Notes: a model not told the origin generated them from the letters alone. 7,626 bases of DNA from Candidatus Saccharimonadota bacterium (GCA_020427905.1 JAGQNU010000024.1:1-7626); one strand, 5' to 3'; numbered from the stretch's first letter, positions 1 to 6,913 are shown. Made by a program: numbers and translations.

Positions 1-17
1 GGGTATTCAAACTCACC

Positions 18-332
18 GTGATAGAAACTATTGTTCAAGATAACGTAAACCTGACTCAGAGTTACAGCTTTACCAGTGACAGCAGAAAAACGCTAAAGAA
101 GCTAGTCGATGAGGCTCTTGAAGAAACCAAATGGCGTTTGATGAGTGACGGCATTTCGTATCGGCTCGGATACTTGAATGGTCGGCTTCGCGCCTATGAA
201 CGCGAGGAAGATATCAAAAACCTTGTTATGAAGAGCAAGAAGTTGAAATCAAAGCAAACAAGTAGCGACGCTACCAAAAATACTCGCAATAGGACTCTAA
301 AAACGCCAGATGGTAAAGAAGTTATTTTGTAA
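18..332 (+). CDS. Uncharacterised small protein, possibly 5'-partial
   Basis: I do not recognise this protein. It is about 104 residues from a GTG at 18, but the frame stays open to the left edge (positions 3-17 read V-F-K-L-T), so the true start may lie outside the window. No Shine-Dalgarno is visible before the GTG. The N-terminal two thirds is charged and probably helical (KTLKKLVDEALEETKWRL, then YRLGYLNGRLRAYERE). The C-terminal third is a lysine/threonine/serine-rich, likely disordered tail. There is no signal peptide or membrane segment. It lies 14 nt before the first hydrolase gene and on the same strand, but a -10-like box in that gap suggests the hydrolase can be transcribed separately. 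Codon-level continuity and the clean stop make it likely to be real; its function is unknown. Confidence 0.6.
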   Translation: MIETIVQDNVNLTQSYSFTSDSRKTLKKLVDEALEETKWRLMSDGISYRLGYLNGRLRAYEREEDIKNLVMKSKKLKSKQTSSDATKNTRNRTLKTPDGKEVIL

Positions 333-334
333 GC

Positions 335-346
335 TATACTTAAAGT
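335..346 (+). promoter_or_regulatory. -10 box for a probable leaderless hydrolase transcript
   Basis: TATACT at 335-340 matches the sigma70 -10 consensus at five of six positions and ends exactly 6 nt before the ATG at 347, so transcription would begin at or next to the start codon. No Shine-Dalgarno lies between the stop at 330-332 and the ATG. The -35 is weak (around 311-317). The same bases form a small dyad, ATACTT-A-AAGTAT (336-348), that touches the start codon. Confidence 0.45.
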
Positions 347-925
347 ATGAGCAATGCAATATTAGTTCCTGGAAGGCCAGATAGAGATGAGCATTACGAT
401 CCTTCACGTCCTAGCAACAGTGAAGATCATTGGTTTAGCTGGTTAAAGCGCCAACTTATTCTTAAAGATATCCATGCAGTATCTATCGAACCCCCATTCC
501 CATTCAGACCACGCTATGAAGAATGGAAAAAAGAATTCGAACGTTTTGATATTACATCGGACACTATACTTGTCGGACATAGCTGCGGTGGTGGTTTTTT
601 GGTCCGCTACCTCAGTGAGCATAAAGACTTAAAAGTTGGGAAAGTAGTGCTGGTCGCACCTTGGACCAATCCACTTAAATACGAAATTTCTGATACAGCT
701 GACTTCTTTGAGTTTGAAATCGATTCAGACTTTCCGACACGTACTGCTGGTGTTTCAGTATTCATATCCAGTGATGATGAGCCAAGCGTGATTAAGACGG
801 TAGATATGCTTAAAGAAACAGTAAAAGACATTGAATATCGTGAGTACACCGATAAGGGACACTTCTGTACTGAAGATATTGGTGGCATAGAATTCCCTGA
901 ATTACTAAAAGAGGTTCTTTCATGA
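347..925 (+). CDS. RBBP9/YdeN-type alpha/beta serine hydrolase
   Basis: A 192-residue cytoplasmic serine hydrolase of the small RBBP9/YdeN type; the length fits that family. It opens with the typical first beta strand and turn (AILVPGRP, residues 4-11). The nucleophile elbow is GHSCGG with Ser79. The acid is Asp143 or Asp144 in SSDDEPSV (141-148), a family signature (S-x-D-D/E-P-x-V). The catalytic His is His172 in DKGHF. WF near 29-30 and the PPFPFRP stretch follow the pattern of the family's substrate-side loops. No signal peptide or transmembrane segment is seen. The natural substrate is unknown; these enzymes are usually described only as esterases or peptidase-like hydrolases. The ATG at 347 is preceded by a -10-like box rather than an SD. 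The stop overlaps the next start by 4 nt (ATGA), so the two hydrolases are probably translationally coupled. Confidence 0.9.
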   Translation: MSNAILVPGRPDRDEHYDPSRPSNSEDHWFSWLKRQLILKDIHAVSIEPPFPFRPRYEEWKKEFERFDITSDTILVGHSCGGGFLVRYLSEHKDLKVGKVVLVAPWTNPLKYEISDTADFFEFEIDSDFPTRTAGVSVFISSDDEPSVIKTVDMLKETVKDIEYREYTDKGHFCTEDIGGIEFPELLKEVLS

Positions 926-1659
926 AAATTATCGAGACTCAAAGCTTCAAAATCGCAGCCAATATCAAGGGTAACGAAAGTTCATCCAAGGTTGCCATTT
1001 TAATGCCGGGCCGTCTTGATACCAAAGACTATGCTAACTTTGTTAGTCACCTGAACTTTCTAGCAGAGAAAGGATATTACGCTCTTGCCATTGATCCACC
1101 AGGCACATGGGATAGTCCCGGAAGCATAAGCGAATATACGACATCCATTTATCTAAAGGCTGTCAACGAGCTCATAGAGTGCCTAGGCAACCGTTCTACC
1201 CTACTTTTGGGGCATAGTCGAGGCGGTGCAACTGCGATGCTGGCTTCAGCCAATCCTGCTGTCGAAGCTCTCGTAGTTGTGAACGCAGCATATGGTAAGC
1301 CATCTGCACCAAATCCTGAAAAAGTTGAAAACGGAGCGCTTAAAGAGAGCCGCGATATACCTCCAGGAGACGCTCGAACTGAAGAACAGGTCTTGTTCAA
1401 CCTCCCCTTAGCTTACTTTGAAGATGGTGCGAAGCACGATCCTTTAGGAGCTTTACAGCAATTAACCAAACCAAAACTTATAGTTCATGCTAATAAGGAC
1501 GAATTCGTCACTCTCGAGCGTGTCAAAGAAATCTATTCTACGATACCAAACCCGAAGATGTTTTTAGAGATTGAATGCACGCATGACTATAGGCTGTATC
1601 CTGAAGAAATTAAGAAAGTTAACGCTGCGCTAAAAGACTTTATTGCGATAAGTGAATAA
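922..1659 (+). CDS. Alpha/beta hydrolase fold protein
   Basis: A 245-residue alpha/beta hydrolase, presumably cytoplasmic. The core pattern is complete: strand and turn VAILMPGR (24-31, oxyanion-hole region), IDPPG (57-61), nucleophile elbow LGHSRGG with Ser99, acid Asp193 in HANKDEFV (189-196, the usual position after strand 6), and His221 in ECTHDY. Residues about 125-175 form a lid or cap insertion. The fold is shared by lipases, thioesterases and dienelactone hydrolases, so the substrate cannot be assigned. The start ATG overlaps the preceding stop, with AGAGG at 910-914 as a Shine-Dalgarno 7 nt upstream. This gene therefore has an SD, while the gene before it does not, which fits an internal operon position. 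It shares the fold but little sequence with its neighbour, so the pair does not look like a recent duplication. Confidence 0.9.
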   Translation: MKIIETQSFKIAANIKGNESSSKVAILMPGRLDTKDYANFVSHLNFLAEKGYYALAIDPPGTWDSPGSISEYTTSIYLKAVNELIECLGNRSTLLLGHSRGGATAMLASANPAVEALVVVNAAYGKPSAPNPEKVENGALKESRDIPPGDARTEEQVLFNLPLAYFEDGAKHDPLGALQQLTKPKLIVHANKDEFVTLERVKEIYSTIPNPKMFLEIECTHDYRLYPEEIKKVNAALKDFIAISE

Positions 1660-1663
1660 GAGT

Positions 1664-2566
1664 ATGAATAAGAAGATAAACGCCCCTCTAGGTGCTAGCC
1701 TTATCGTATTATCTTCTTTCTTCTATGCAAGTTACGGAATATGGACGAAGCTCATGGGTGATTTCTTCGGCGGATATACTGCCTCGGCGTACAGAAGCGT
1801 ACTCGTTTTGTTTATTCTCATTCCAATCAGTTACTTCTTGAATAAATTTGAGCCTTTGAGGTTAAGAAAGAATGCTATGTATCTATTGGGTATGATTTTC
1901 TTCTCTTTCTTCATATGGGGACCACTTTATTACGCGATCCTAAACGCTGGCGTGGGCCTTGCCTTAACTGTTGCGTATGCGAACATTGTAATAGGCATGT
2001 TTTTCTTCGGGTGGTTCATGGCTGGAGAAAAACTTACAAGAGATAAAATCCTGTCGGCTGTATTGGGCTTGATCGGCCTCGGTCTTATATTTATCCCAAC
2101 AGGCAATTCAAGCGTTGGAGTTTTAGCGCTCTTTGCTGCTGCAGTAAGTGGCTTGAGTACAGCTGCAAATACGGTAATAACCAAGAAAATACCATACAAC
2201 CCCGCACAGACAACCATAGCTCTTTGGGTTACTTCAGTAATCGCAAACTTCATCATGGTTATAGTAGTAAGCGAGAACATTCCAACAATTAGCTTTAGTG
2301 CAGAGTACTTCTATCTTCTGTTGTTTGCTATTGCTTCCGTAATATCGACTTGGTCACTTGTCAAAGGTGTAAAAATCATAGAAGCTGGAGCCGCTGGTAT
2401 TTTAGGGTTGCTAGAGATAGTTTTCGGCATCCTGTTTGGGGTTTTGTTATTTAACGAAGAACCCGGCTTGGCAGCACTCATAGGGGCAGGAGTAATTATT
2501 CTTGCAGCGGCAATATCCTACTTAAAAGACTACAACTCCAAGAAAGGCACCCTCGAGTCAAGTTAA
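1664..2566 (+). CDS. EamA/DMT-family 10-TM transporter
   Basis: An integral inner-membrane permease of the drug/metabolite transporter superfamily, with ten hydrophobic segments arranged as two EamA repeats (about residues 8-146 and 150-288 of a 300-residue product). Each repeat ends with the typical pattern of a conserved helix, an acidic turn and a final helix: ...GWFMAGEKLTRDKILSAVLG in the first and ...VLLFNEEPGLAALIGAGV in the second. Family members export or import amino acids, nucleotide sugars, purines or other metabolites, so the substrate is open. The ATG at 1664 lies 4 nt after the preceding stop. A GTG at 1652 in the same frame would add four residues (MNKS) and overlap the hydrolase gene. 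Neither has a good SD, so coupling or reinitiation is likely. I chose the ATG as the stronger codon. The gene is last in the cluster and is followed by a hairpin terminator. Confidence 0.93.
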   Translation: MNKKINAPLGASLIVLSSFFYASYGIWTKLMGDFFGGYTASAYRSVLVLFILIPISYFLNKFEPLRLRKNAMYLLGMIFFSFFIWGPLYYAILNAGVGLALTVAYANIVIGMFFFGWFMAGEKLTRDKILSAVLGLIGLGLIFIPTGNSSVGVLALFAAAVSGLSTAANTVITKKIPYNPAQTTIALWVTSVIANFIMVIVVSENIPTISFSAEYFYLLLFAIASVISTWSLVKGVKIIEAGAAGILGLLEIVFGILFGVLLFNEEPGLAALIGAGVIILAAAISYLKDYNSKKGTLESS

Positions 2567-2569
2567 AAC

Positions 2570-2615
2570 GAGACACACTCAAAACTAGCTGTTTCGTGTC
2601 TCATTTGTCTCATTT
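2570..2615 (+). terminator. Hairpin terminator after the transporter gene
   Basis: GAGACAC (2570-2576) pairs perfectly with GTGTCTC (2596-2602), and an inner AAAC/GTTT pair (2582-2585 with 2591-2594) extends the stem. A moderately T-rich tail follows (ATTTGTCTCATTT). It begins 3 nt after the transporter stop. The tail is not a clean T-run, so termination strength is uncertain. Confidence 0.6.
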
Positions 2616-2744
2616 ACCCCTGTTCTCAGGTTTCAGACCGCCACGCTCAGCCAGATTCGGACTTTTTTCAGAAATTACAGCTCAAAATAAGTTATATCCT
2701 TGATAGGCCAAACAGGACGACCAAACTTTTTTAACTTGAACGTA
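2616..2744. other. Intergenic stretch without a confident gene
   Basis: No convincing gene is present. Two things stand out. A short minus-strand frame (2613-2681, bounded by stops) reads ...SEKSPNLAERGGLKPENRGK, which resembles the AERGGFEP-type tails found on recombinase-like frames beside tRNA 3' ends. There is also a T6 run at 2663-2668 with no stem before it. This could be the scar of an old mobile element or chance. Confidence 0.3.
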
Positions 2745-2774
2745 TTGACATTAATCGTATCATGATGATACGAT
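2745..2774 (+). promoter_or_regulatory. Promoter of the wHTH-Fic gene
   Basis: TTGACA (2745-2750) is a perfect -35 box. It is followed after 18 nt by TACGAT (2769-2774), a four-of-six -10. The predicted start of transcription falls at about 2780-2783, just before or at the ATG at 2783. An alternative pair is TTGAAC (2736-2741) with TATCAT (2758-2763), spaced 16 nt; it would give only a short leader. Either option places transcription initiation downstream of the earlier in-frame ATGs at 2762 and 2765. The inverted-repeat operator occupies the spacer and the -10. Confidence 0.55.
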
Positions 2775-2779
2775 TAATG
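2749..2779. promoter_or_regulatory. Inverted-repeat operator over the Fic promoter
   Basis: Left arm CATTAATCGTATCA (2749-2762), spacer TGA (2763-2765) and right arm TGATACGATTAATG (2766-2779) form 14-bp perfect arms. A third copy of the right-arm sequence with one mismatch, TGATACGAATAA (2788-2799), lies 22 bp further on, inside the first codons. The dyad covers the promoter spacer and -10, the classic place for a repressor. The downstream gene itself encodes a winged helix, so autoregulation is the simplest reading (inference). Confidence 0.7.
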
Positions 2780-2782
2780 CGT

Positions 2783-3823
2783 ATGGATGATACGAATAAC
2801 AAGATCCTCCTCCTTTTCAGCCCAGAAAGCAGCCTTAGTTCTTCTATGGTGCATCAAAGGCTTGCCGACGCATCTTTGGTTACGGTAAAACGCCGTCTGG
2901 CAGAACTAACAAGACTTGAGCTGCTGGAATCAAGGGGGGCTGGTAGATCAGTAACGTACAGCCTATCTAAAAAAGGGATATTGCTGAGACCTATTAATGT
3001 TGACTCATATCTTAGCACTGATGTAGATAGTCGTAGTGGTATCACATCATTTAATTTCAGTCTTTTTGACAAACCGTATGTTCCTCTGTTTGATAAAGAA
3101 GAATTAGCTGCGCTTGAAGCTGCTACTGCTATATATCACGCCAATGCACAAAGTTCAGATGAGGCTATTCATACTAAGGAGTTACTGCGTTTTATCATTG
3201 AGTTCTCATGGAAGACATCACAGATTGAAGGCAATACCTATGACCTTATCTCTACGGAGCGATTGCTTCGGTATGGTGAAAAATCAAAAACCAATACAGA
3301 ATATGAAGCCCAGATGATTCTTAATCAAAAAGAAGCTCTGGAGTTGGTTTTGGAAAATCTCAGTTTATGGGCAAAGCCCACCGTGGCACTGCTAGAAAAG
3401 CTTCATACTATTGTTGGTTATAAACTTGATATCTCACGGAACTTACGTAAAGGTTTAGTTGGTATAACGGGCACAAATTACCGACCGCTTGATAATGAGT
3501 TTCAGATTCGAGAAGCGCTTGAACAACTATTCTCGTGGATTCAAACAACTGATAATGCGTACGAGAAAGCGCTATTATGCGTGCTTGGCATAAGTTATAT
3601 TCAGCCGTTCGTTGACGGCAATAAGCGTACAAGCCGATTACTCAGCAATGCCGTTTTGTTAAGTGGTGGATTTGCGCCACTGTCATACCGTAGCGTTGAT
3701 GATCGTGAGTACAAAGAGGCAACCTTAGTCTTCTATGAGCAGAATAGTATTGTTCAATTTAAAAAGCTCTTTATCGATCAATATATATTTGCTGCCGAAA
3801 ACTATAATATCTCATCCAAGTAG
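2783..3823 (+). CDS. Winged-helix/Fic fusion with Gln in place of the FIC-motif His
   Basis: A Fic-domain protein of 346 residues from the ATG at 2783. In-frame ATGs at 2762, 2765 and 2777 would add up to seven residues, but the first two lie inside the operator and upstream of the predicted transcription start. Residues about 4-70 form a winged helix-turn-helix (KILLLFSPESSLSSS...VTVKRRLAELTRLELLES, wing GAGRSVTYSL). A linker follows, then TSQIEG (145-150), which fits the class II inhibitory-helix motif [S/T]xxxE[G/N]. The Fic core comes next, including the flap region GITGTNYRPL and the active loop QPFVDGNKR (274-282), then NAVLLSGGFAPLSYRS. Canonical Fic enzymes have HPFx[D/E]GN[G/K]R, where His activates the target hydroxyl for AMP transfer. 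Here codon CAG (3602-3604) gives Gln, while the nucleotide-binding DGNKR part is intact. AMPylation is therefore doubtful; nucleotide sensing, another transfer chemistry or a regulator role are alternatives. No toxin-antitoxin partner gene is adjacent. Confidence 0.92.
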   Translation: MDDTNNKILLLFSPESSLSSSMVHQRLADASLVTVKRRLAELTRLELLESRGAGRSVTYSLSKKGILLRPINVDSYLSTDVDSRSGITSFNFSLFDKPYVPLFDKEELAALEAATAIYHANAQSSDEAIHTKELLRFIIEFSWKTSQIEGNTYDLISTERLLRYGEKSKTNTEYEAQMILNQKEALELVLENLSLWAKPTVALLEKLHTIVGYKLDISRNLRKGLVGITGTNYRPLDNEFQIREALEQLFSWIQTTDNAYEKALLCVLGISYIQPFVDGNKRTSRLLSNAVLLSGGFAPLSYRSVDDREYKEATLVFYEQNSIVQFKKLFIDQYIFAAENYNISSK

Positions 3824-4091
3824 TTTGCGAATCTCTTCAATATCAACCAATGGATCATCTTCTTGCTGAGAAAGAGTTATCTTAAGGAACTCGAGCCCCA
3901 GCCAAGACGTACACCAAAGGTGACCGCAATGGTCACCTTTTTGATTGAGTGCAGTAAACGCAATAATGCTTCATGGGGGCTGGTTTTACACCAGGAATGA
4001 AGTAAACGCGAGCTGTCATCGGCTATAGAAGTTGTCTCGATAAGAATCTCACCAATAAAGCGTGTACACCTTGCGGCGATACCTCTTATAC
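3824..4091. other. Intergenic region between the Fic gene and purA
   Basis: This stretch holds the Fic terminator (3916-3942) but no gene I can support. On the minus strand a stop-bounded frame (3970 to 3812) has a protein-like end, ...LSQQEDDPLVDIEEIRKLLG, overlapping the last Fic codons, but it lacks a start. A separate minus-strand frame of 28 codons with an ATG (4019-3933) runs into the terminator stem. Neither has a ribosome binding site. No tRNA or riboswitch fold was recognised. Confidence 0.35.
3916..3943 (+). terminator. Rho-independent terminator of the Fic gene
   Basis: AAAGGTGACC (3916-3925) pairs perfectly with GGTCACCTTT (3931-3940) around the loop GCAAT, and the stem runs into a T-tract (TTTTT from 3938). 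It is the cleanest intrinsic terminator in the window. It lies 92 nt after the Fic stop and upstream of the purA promoter, so it separates the two plus-strand units. The flanking A-run makes weak minus-strand function possible. Confidence 0.85.
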
Positions 4092-4129
4092 TTGTGGTTT
4101 ACTTAGATTTTGACTACTATAAATACCGA
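4092..4129 (+). promoter_or_regulatory. purA promoter, probable leaderless transcript
   Basis: TATAAA (4118-4123) matches five of six -10 positions and ends 6 nt before the ATG at 4130. An overlapping TACTAT (4115-4120) lies 17 nt from TTGTGG (4092-4097), a weak -35. There is no Shine-Dalgarno before the ATG. Transcription would start at or within a few bases of the start codon. Confidence 0.5.
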
Positions 4130-5425
4130 ATGCCAGTTACTGTAATTGTTGGTGAACAACGCGGAGATGAGGGCAAGGGTCGATTTGCAGACATGCTTGC
4201 CGACGAGCACGATATCGTAGCTCGTTTTAATGGTGGCGCAAATGCAGGACATACCGTGGTCCTGCCTGATGGTCGTGACTTTGCACTTCACCTTTTGCCA
4301 TCAGGCATAGCTCACCCTCATGCTGTTAATGTTATTGGCAATGGCACGGTTGTTGACCCTATTAAGTTAAACATCGAGATAGCTGACGCATCGGAAAAAG
4401 GGGTTGATATAGACGAGGGTAACCTTATGATTAGCTCTGCAGCGCATCTGATACTTCCCCATCACATCTCACTAGATGAGCTCCGTGAGGTTGGATCTGC
4501 AAAGCAAGGTACAACCAAATCAGGTATAGCGCCTGTGTACGCAGATAAGGCAATGCGCTCTGGTGTACGAATGGAGGTCATTAACAACGACATTGATCGC
4601 TTAGTAAATATTGTTGCCTCTAAGATTGAGGAGACAAATGAGCAGCGATGTGCCGCTGGTCTGGATGTGATTGACGTTAATGAAGTGACTGACAGATATA
4701 TCACCAATGCAGTGCTGTTGGGGCGATTTACGACTGATACGGCACTCTATTTGAATCGACGACTTAAACAGGGAGATAGAGTGCTCGCTGAAGGTGCACA
4801 GGCGTTTTTGCTTGATATTGATCACGGTATGTACGATGCAGTAACGTCATCATCTACTACTGTCGGTGGTGTTATGACTGGTCTTGGTGTATCACACCAG
4901 CATATCGATCGTGTAATCGGTGTCTCAAAGGCTGTACAGTCTCATGTAGGTGGTGGCCCATTTGCTACCGAGATAACCGACGAGGGTGTGCTCGAGCGCT
5001 TACATGGACGGTTAGACCAGGTAGACTCAGAGACTGGTACAACAACTGGTCGTAAGCGGCGCTTAGGGCATCTTGATCTTGCTGCCATAAAGCGAGCACA
5101 GATGACTAATGGTACGGGTGAGATGGTTCTCACTAAACTTGATTGGGTATCTCGATATGGAGAGACAGTGCTTATCTGCACTGGTTATGAACGTAAGGGT
5201 AAGTCGCTTGAAGTCAGTCCAGATGCAGCATATAAGATTCAGCAGTCGACACCTCAATACACCGAACTTCCTACGTGGCAGCAGGATATATCAGCCATAC
5301 GAGATTTTGGTGACTTACCACCTGAGGCCCAGCGTTATGTTGAATTCATCGAAGAGACTGTCGATGTGCCAGTCACTATGATTGGTGTTGGCCCACGCCG
5401 TGACCAAGTAATTGTTCGCACGTAA
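4130..5425 (+). CDS. purA: Adenylosuccinate synthetase
   Basis: Catalyses IMP + aspartate + GTP to adenylosuccinate + GDP + Pi, the first step from IMP to AMP, in the cytoplasm and usually as a homodimer. At 431 residues from the ATG at 4130 it is the normal bacterial length and is almost in register with the E. coli enzyme. The P-loop GDEGKG is at 12-17 with catalytic Asp13, and GGANAGHT carries catalytic His41. GTTKSGIAPVYADKAMR corresponds to the IMP-binding segment, EGAQAFLLDIDHG to the mid-protein IMP loop, TTTGRKRRLGHLD to the aspartate/GTP-binding loop, and LTKLD to the guanine-recognition segment. Local departures from the usual sequence are QRGDEGKGR in place of the common QWGDEGKGK, and GGANAGHT in place of GGHNAGHT; neither removes a catalytic residue. 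A GTG at 4094 in frame would add 12 residues but lies upstream of the -10 box, so the ATG is preferred. Its stop directly abuts the guaB stop. Confidence 0.97.
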   Translation: MPVTVIVGEQRGDEGKGRFADMLADEHDIVARFNGGANAGHTVVLPDGRDFALHLLPSGIAHPHAVNVIGNGTVVDPIKLNIEIADASEKGVDIDEGNLMISSAAHLILPHHISLDELREVGSAKQGTTKSGIAPVYADKAMRSGVRMEVINNDIDRLVNIVASKIEETNEQRCAAGLDVIDVNEVTDRYITNAVLLGRFTTDTALYLNRRLKQGDRVLAEGAQAFLLDIDHGMYDAVTSSSTTVGGVMTGLGVSHQHIDRVIGVSKAVQSHVGGGPFATEITDEGVLERLHGRLDQVDSETGTTTGRKRRLGHLDLAAIKRAQMTNGTGEMVLTKLDWVSRYGETVLICTGYERKGKSLEVSPDAAYKIQQSTPQYTELPTWQQDISAIRDFGDLPPEAQRYVEFIEETVDVPVTMIGVGPRRDQVIVRT

Positions 5426-6913
5426 TTAACGCTGTATCACCGTAACATCGTGTGGACGTGATTCAGCCATACCTGCATTAGTCACACGTAGGAATCTCGT
5501 TTCGGTTCTGTGTGTCTCGATATCGGGTGATCCGACATACGACATACTTTTGCGAAGCGCCATAATGAGTTGATTTACAACATCATCAACAGGGCCTTTG
5601 TATGGCACATACGACTCAACACCCTCTGGAAGAGGTGTGCTCGTTGAGCTATCGACGCCATATCGCTTGCGTGAGGCTTCGCTATCTCGCATAGCGCTGG
5701 CTGAACCCATGCCGCGATACAACTTTACCATTGCCCCGTTGTGACTTGTAACTTCTCCTGGGGCTTCTTTAGTTCCTGCGAGTTGACCACCCATCATAAC
5801 TGATGATGCACCTGCTGCGATTGCTAGCGATACATCACCCCTGTTAACAATACCGCCATCAGCACAAATCGGTACACCTGATCCTTTGATAGCCTGTACG
5901 CACTCGTACACGGCTGAAACTTGCGGGCTACCAATACCTGTCTCGATCCGAGTTGTACAAATTGAGCCCGGGCCCTGCCCCACCTTGATCCCGTCCGCAC
6001 CGGCATCTGCAAGCGCAACAGCTGATTCGCTACTGGATATATTGCCGACTACAACATCAAGATCGGGGTACGTATCCTTGATAAGTCGCAATGCCTGGAA
6101 TGCAAAATACGAGTCTCCTTGTGCGCTATCAACAACAATGACATCGAGATAGTCCCCCATTGCCTCGATTCTTTCGAGTGCACCTTCGTCTGTTGGCACC
6201 GCAGCAGCGACAAGTAGTCTGCCACTGTCATCAAGGTTGTGTCGCTCTGGATTACCAGCAAGGGATCTTACGACATCAGACAAGACATATAATGCACTTA
6301 CTTTTCCGTCTTCTGTAAGTAGGGGTAGTGTTTTTTTGCCATGCTCGCGCATTACAGCAAACGCTTTGTGCATATTTGTATCTGGTGTGCCGGTAACAAC
6401 GTCATGGGCGGGTGTCATTGCCGCCTCTACTGCAAGCGCACTATTACCAAGACTAAAGTCAAAATCATTTTGCGTTAGTAGGCCTACAAATCTTCCGTCA
6501 TTGTCTGTAATCGGGAACGTTCTAAACTTTAACTGACGTCGGTCACACTCAGACAAAATGTCTCCAAGTGTTAGTTCTGCGGAGAATGTGATCGGGTCCT
6601 TGATGACTGCGTTCAGCTCGTGCTTGACTCGCCGAGCCTCCTTAGCTTGCTGCTCAGGGGTAAGACCTGCGTGTAGTACACCAAGTCCCCCCAGCTTTGC
6701 CATGGCAATAGCCATGTCTGCTGTCGTGACTGTATCCATAGCTGCGCTTACAAGCGGAACCCCAAGTTTTATATTACGAGAGAAGTAACTTGTGAGGTCA
6801 ACCTCACGAGTGGACACCTTACTTTGTGCGGTTGCGAGGCGTACGTCATCAAACGTGAGCGCAAGTCCTTGTCTCTCTGTACTTGCAAAGAATTCATCAC
6901 GACTTAGGCTCAT
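5426..6913 (-). CDS. guaB: Inosine-5'-monophosphate dehydrogenase
   Basis: Oxidises IMP to XMP with NAD+, the committed step toward GMP; a cytoplasmic tetramer or octamer in known members. At 495 residues it is full length. The TIM barrel is split by a Bateman module: N-terminal barrel part with LTFDDVRL (19-26) and SAAMDTVT (56-63), two CBS domains at about 106-220 (IKDPITF..., then MTPAHDVVTG...), then the rest of the barrel. Catalytic Cys319 sits in the potassium-binding loop GPGSICTTR (314-322). The IMP site continues in ADGGI (351-355), MMGGQLAGTKEAPG (373-386) and YRGMGS (399-404). The Arg-Tyr dyad of the mobile flap is R417-Y418. The NAD-binding segment reads VVDSAQGDS, with Gln as in animal IMPDHs where many bacteria have His. 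The ATG at 6913 has a strong SD. The gene converges on purA with zero spacing. Confidence 0.98.
   Translation of the reverse strand: MSLSRDEFFASTERQGLALTFDDVRLATAQSKVSTREVDLTSYFSRNIKLGVPLVSAAMDTVTTADMAIAMAKLGGLGVLHAGLTPEQQAKEARRVKHELNAVIKDPITFSAELTLGDILSECDRRQLKFRTFPITDNDGRFVGLLTQNDFDFSLGNSALAVEAAMTPAHDVVTGTPDTNMHKAFAVMREHGKKTLPLLTEDGKVSALYVLSDVVRSLAGNPERHNLDDSGRLLVAAAVPTDEGALERIEAMGDYLDVIVVDSAQGDSYFAFQALRLIKDTYPDLDVVVGNISSSESAVALADAGADGIKVGQGPGSICTTRIETGIGSPQVSAVYECVQAIKGSGVPICADGGIVNRGDVSLAIAAGASSVMMGGQLAGTKEAPGEVTSHNGAMVKLYRGMGSASAMRDSEASRKRYGVDSSTSTPLPEGVESYVPYKGPVDDVVNQLIMALRKSMSYVGSPDIETHRTETRFLRVTNAGMAESRPHDVTVIQR

Noticed and set aside
2618..2655. Possible tRNA 3' half on the plus strand (GGTTTCAGACC resembling a T-arm)
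   Set aside because: The loop TTTCAGA does not fit the T-loop consensus TTCRA, and no matching acceptor, D or anticodon arms are found upstream.
2762..2782. Fic start at the ATG pair inside the palindrome
   Set aside because: These codons lie upstream of or within the predicted promoter and operator and have no SD; the ATG at 2783 follows the predicted transcription start.
3916..3942. Terminator stem considered as part of a toxin-antitoxin RNA or a coding segment
   Set aside because: A perfect stem followed by a T-tract just after a gene is fully explained as an intrinsic terminator.
3933..4019. 28-codon minus-strand frame with ATG and a CVYC motif
   Set aside because: It has no ribosome binding site or promoter-like signal, and it ends inside the Fic terminator stem. 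It is too short to support without homologues.
4094..4129. N-terminal extension of PurA from the GTG at 4094
   Set aside because: The extra 12 residues lie over and upstream of the -10 box, and the ATG at 4130 puts Asp13 and His41 in register with the E. coli enzyme.
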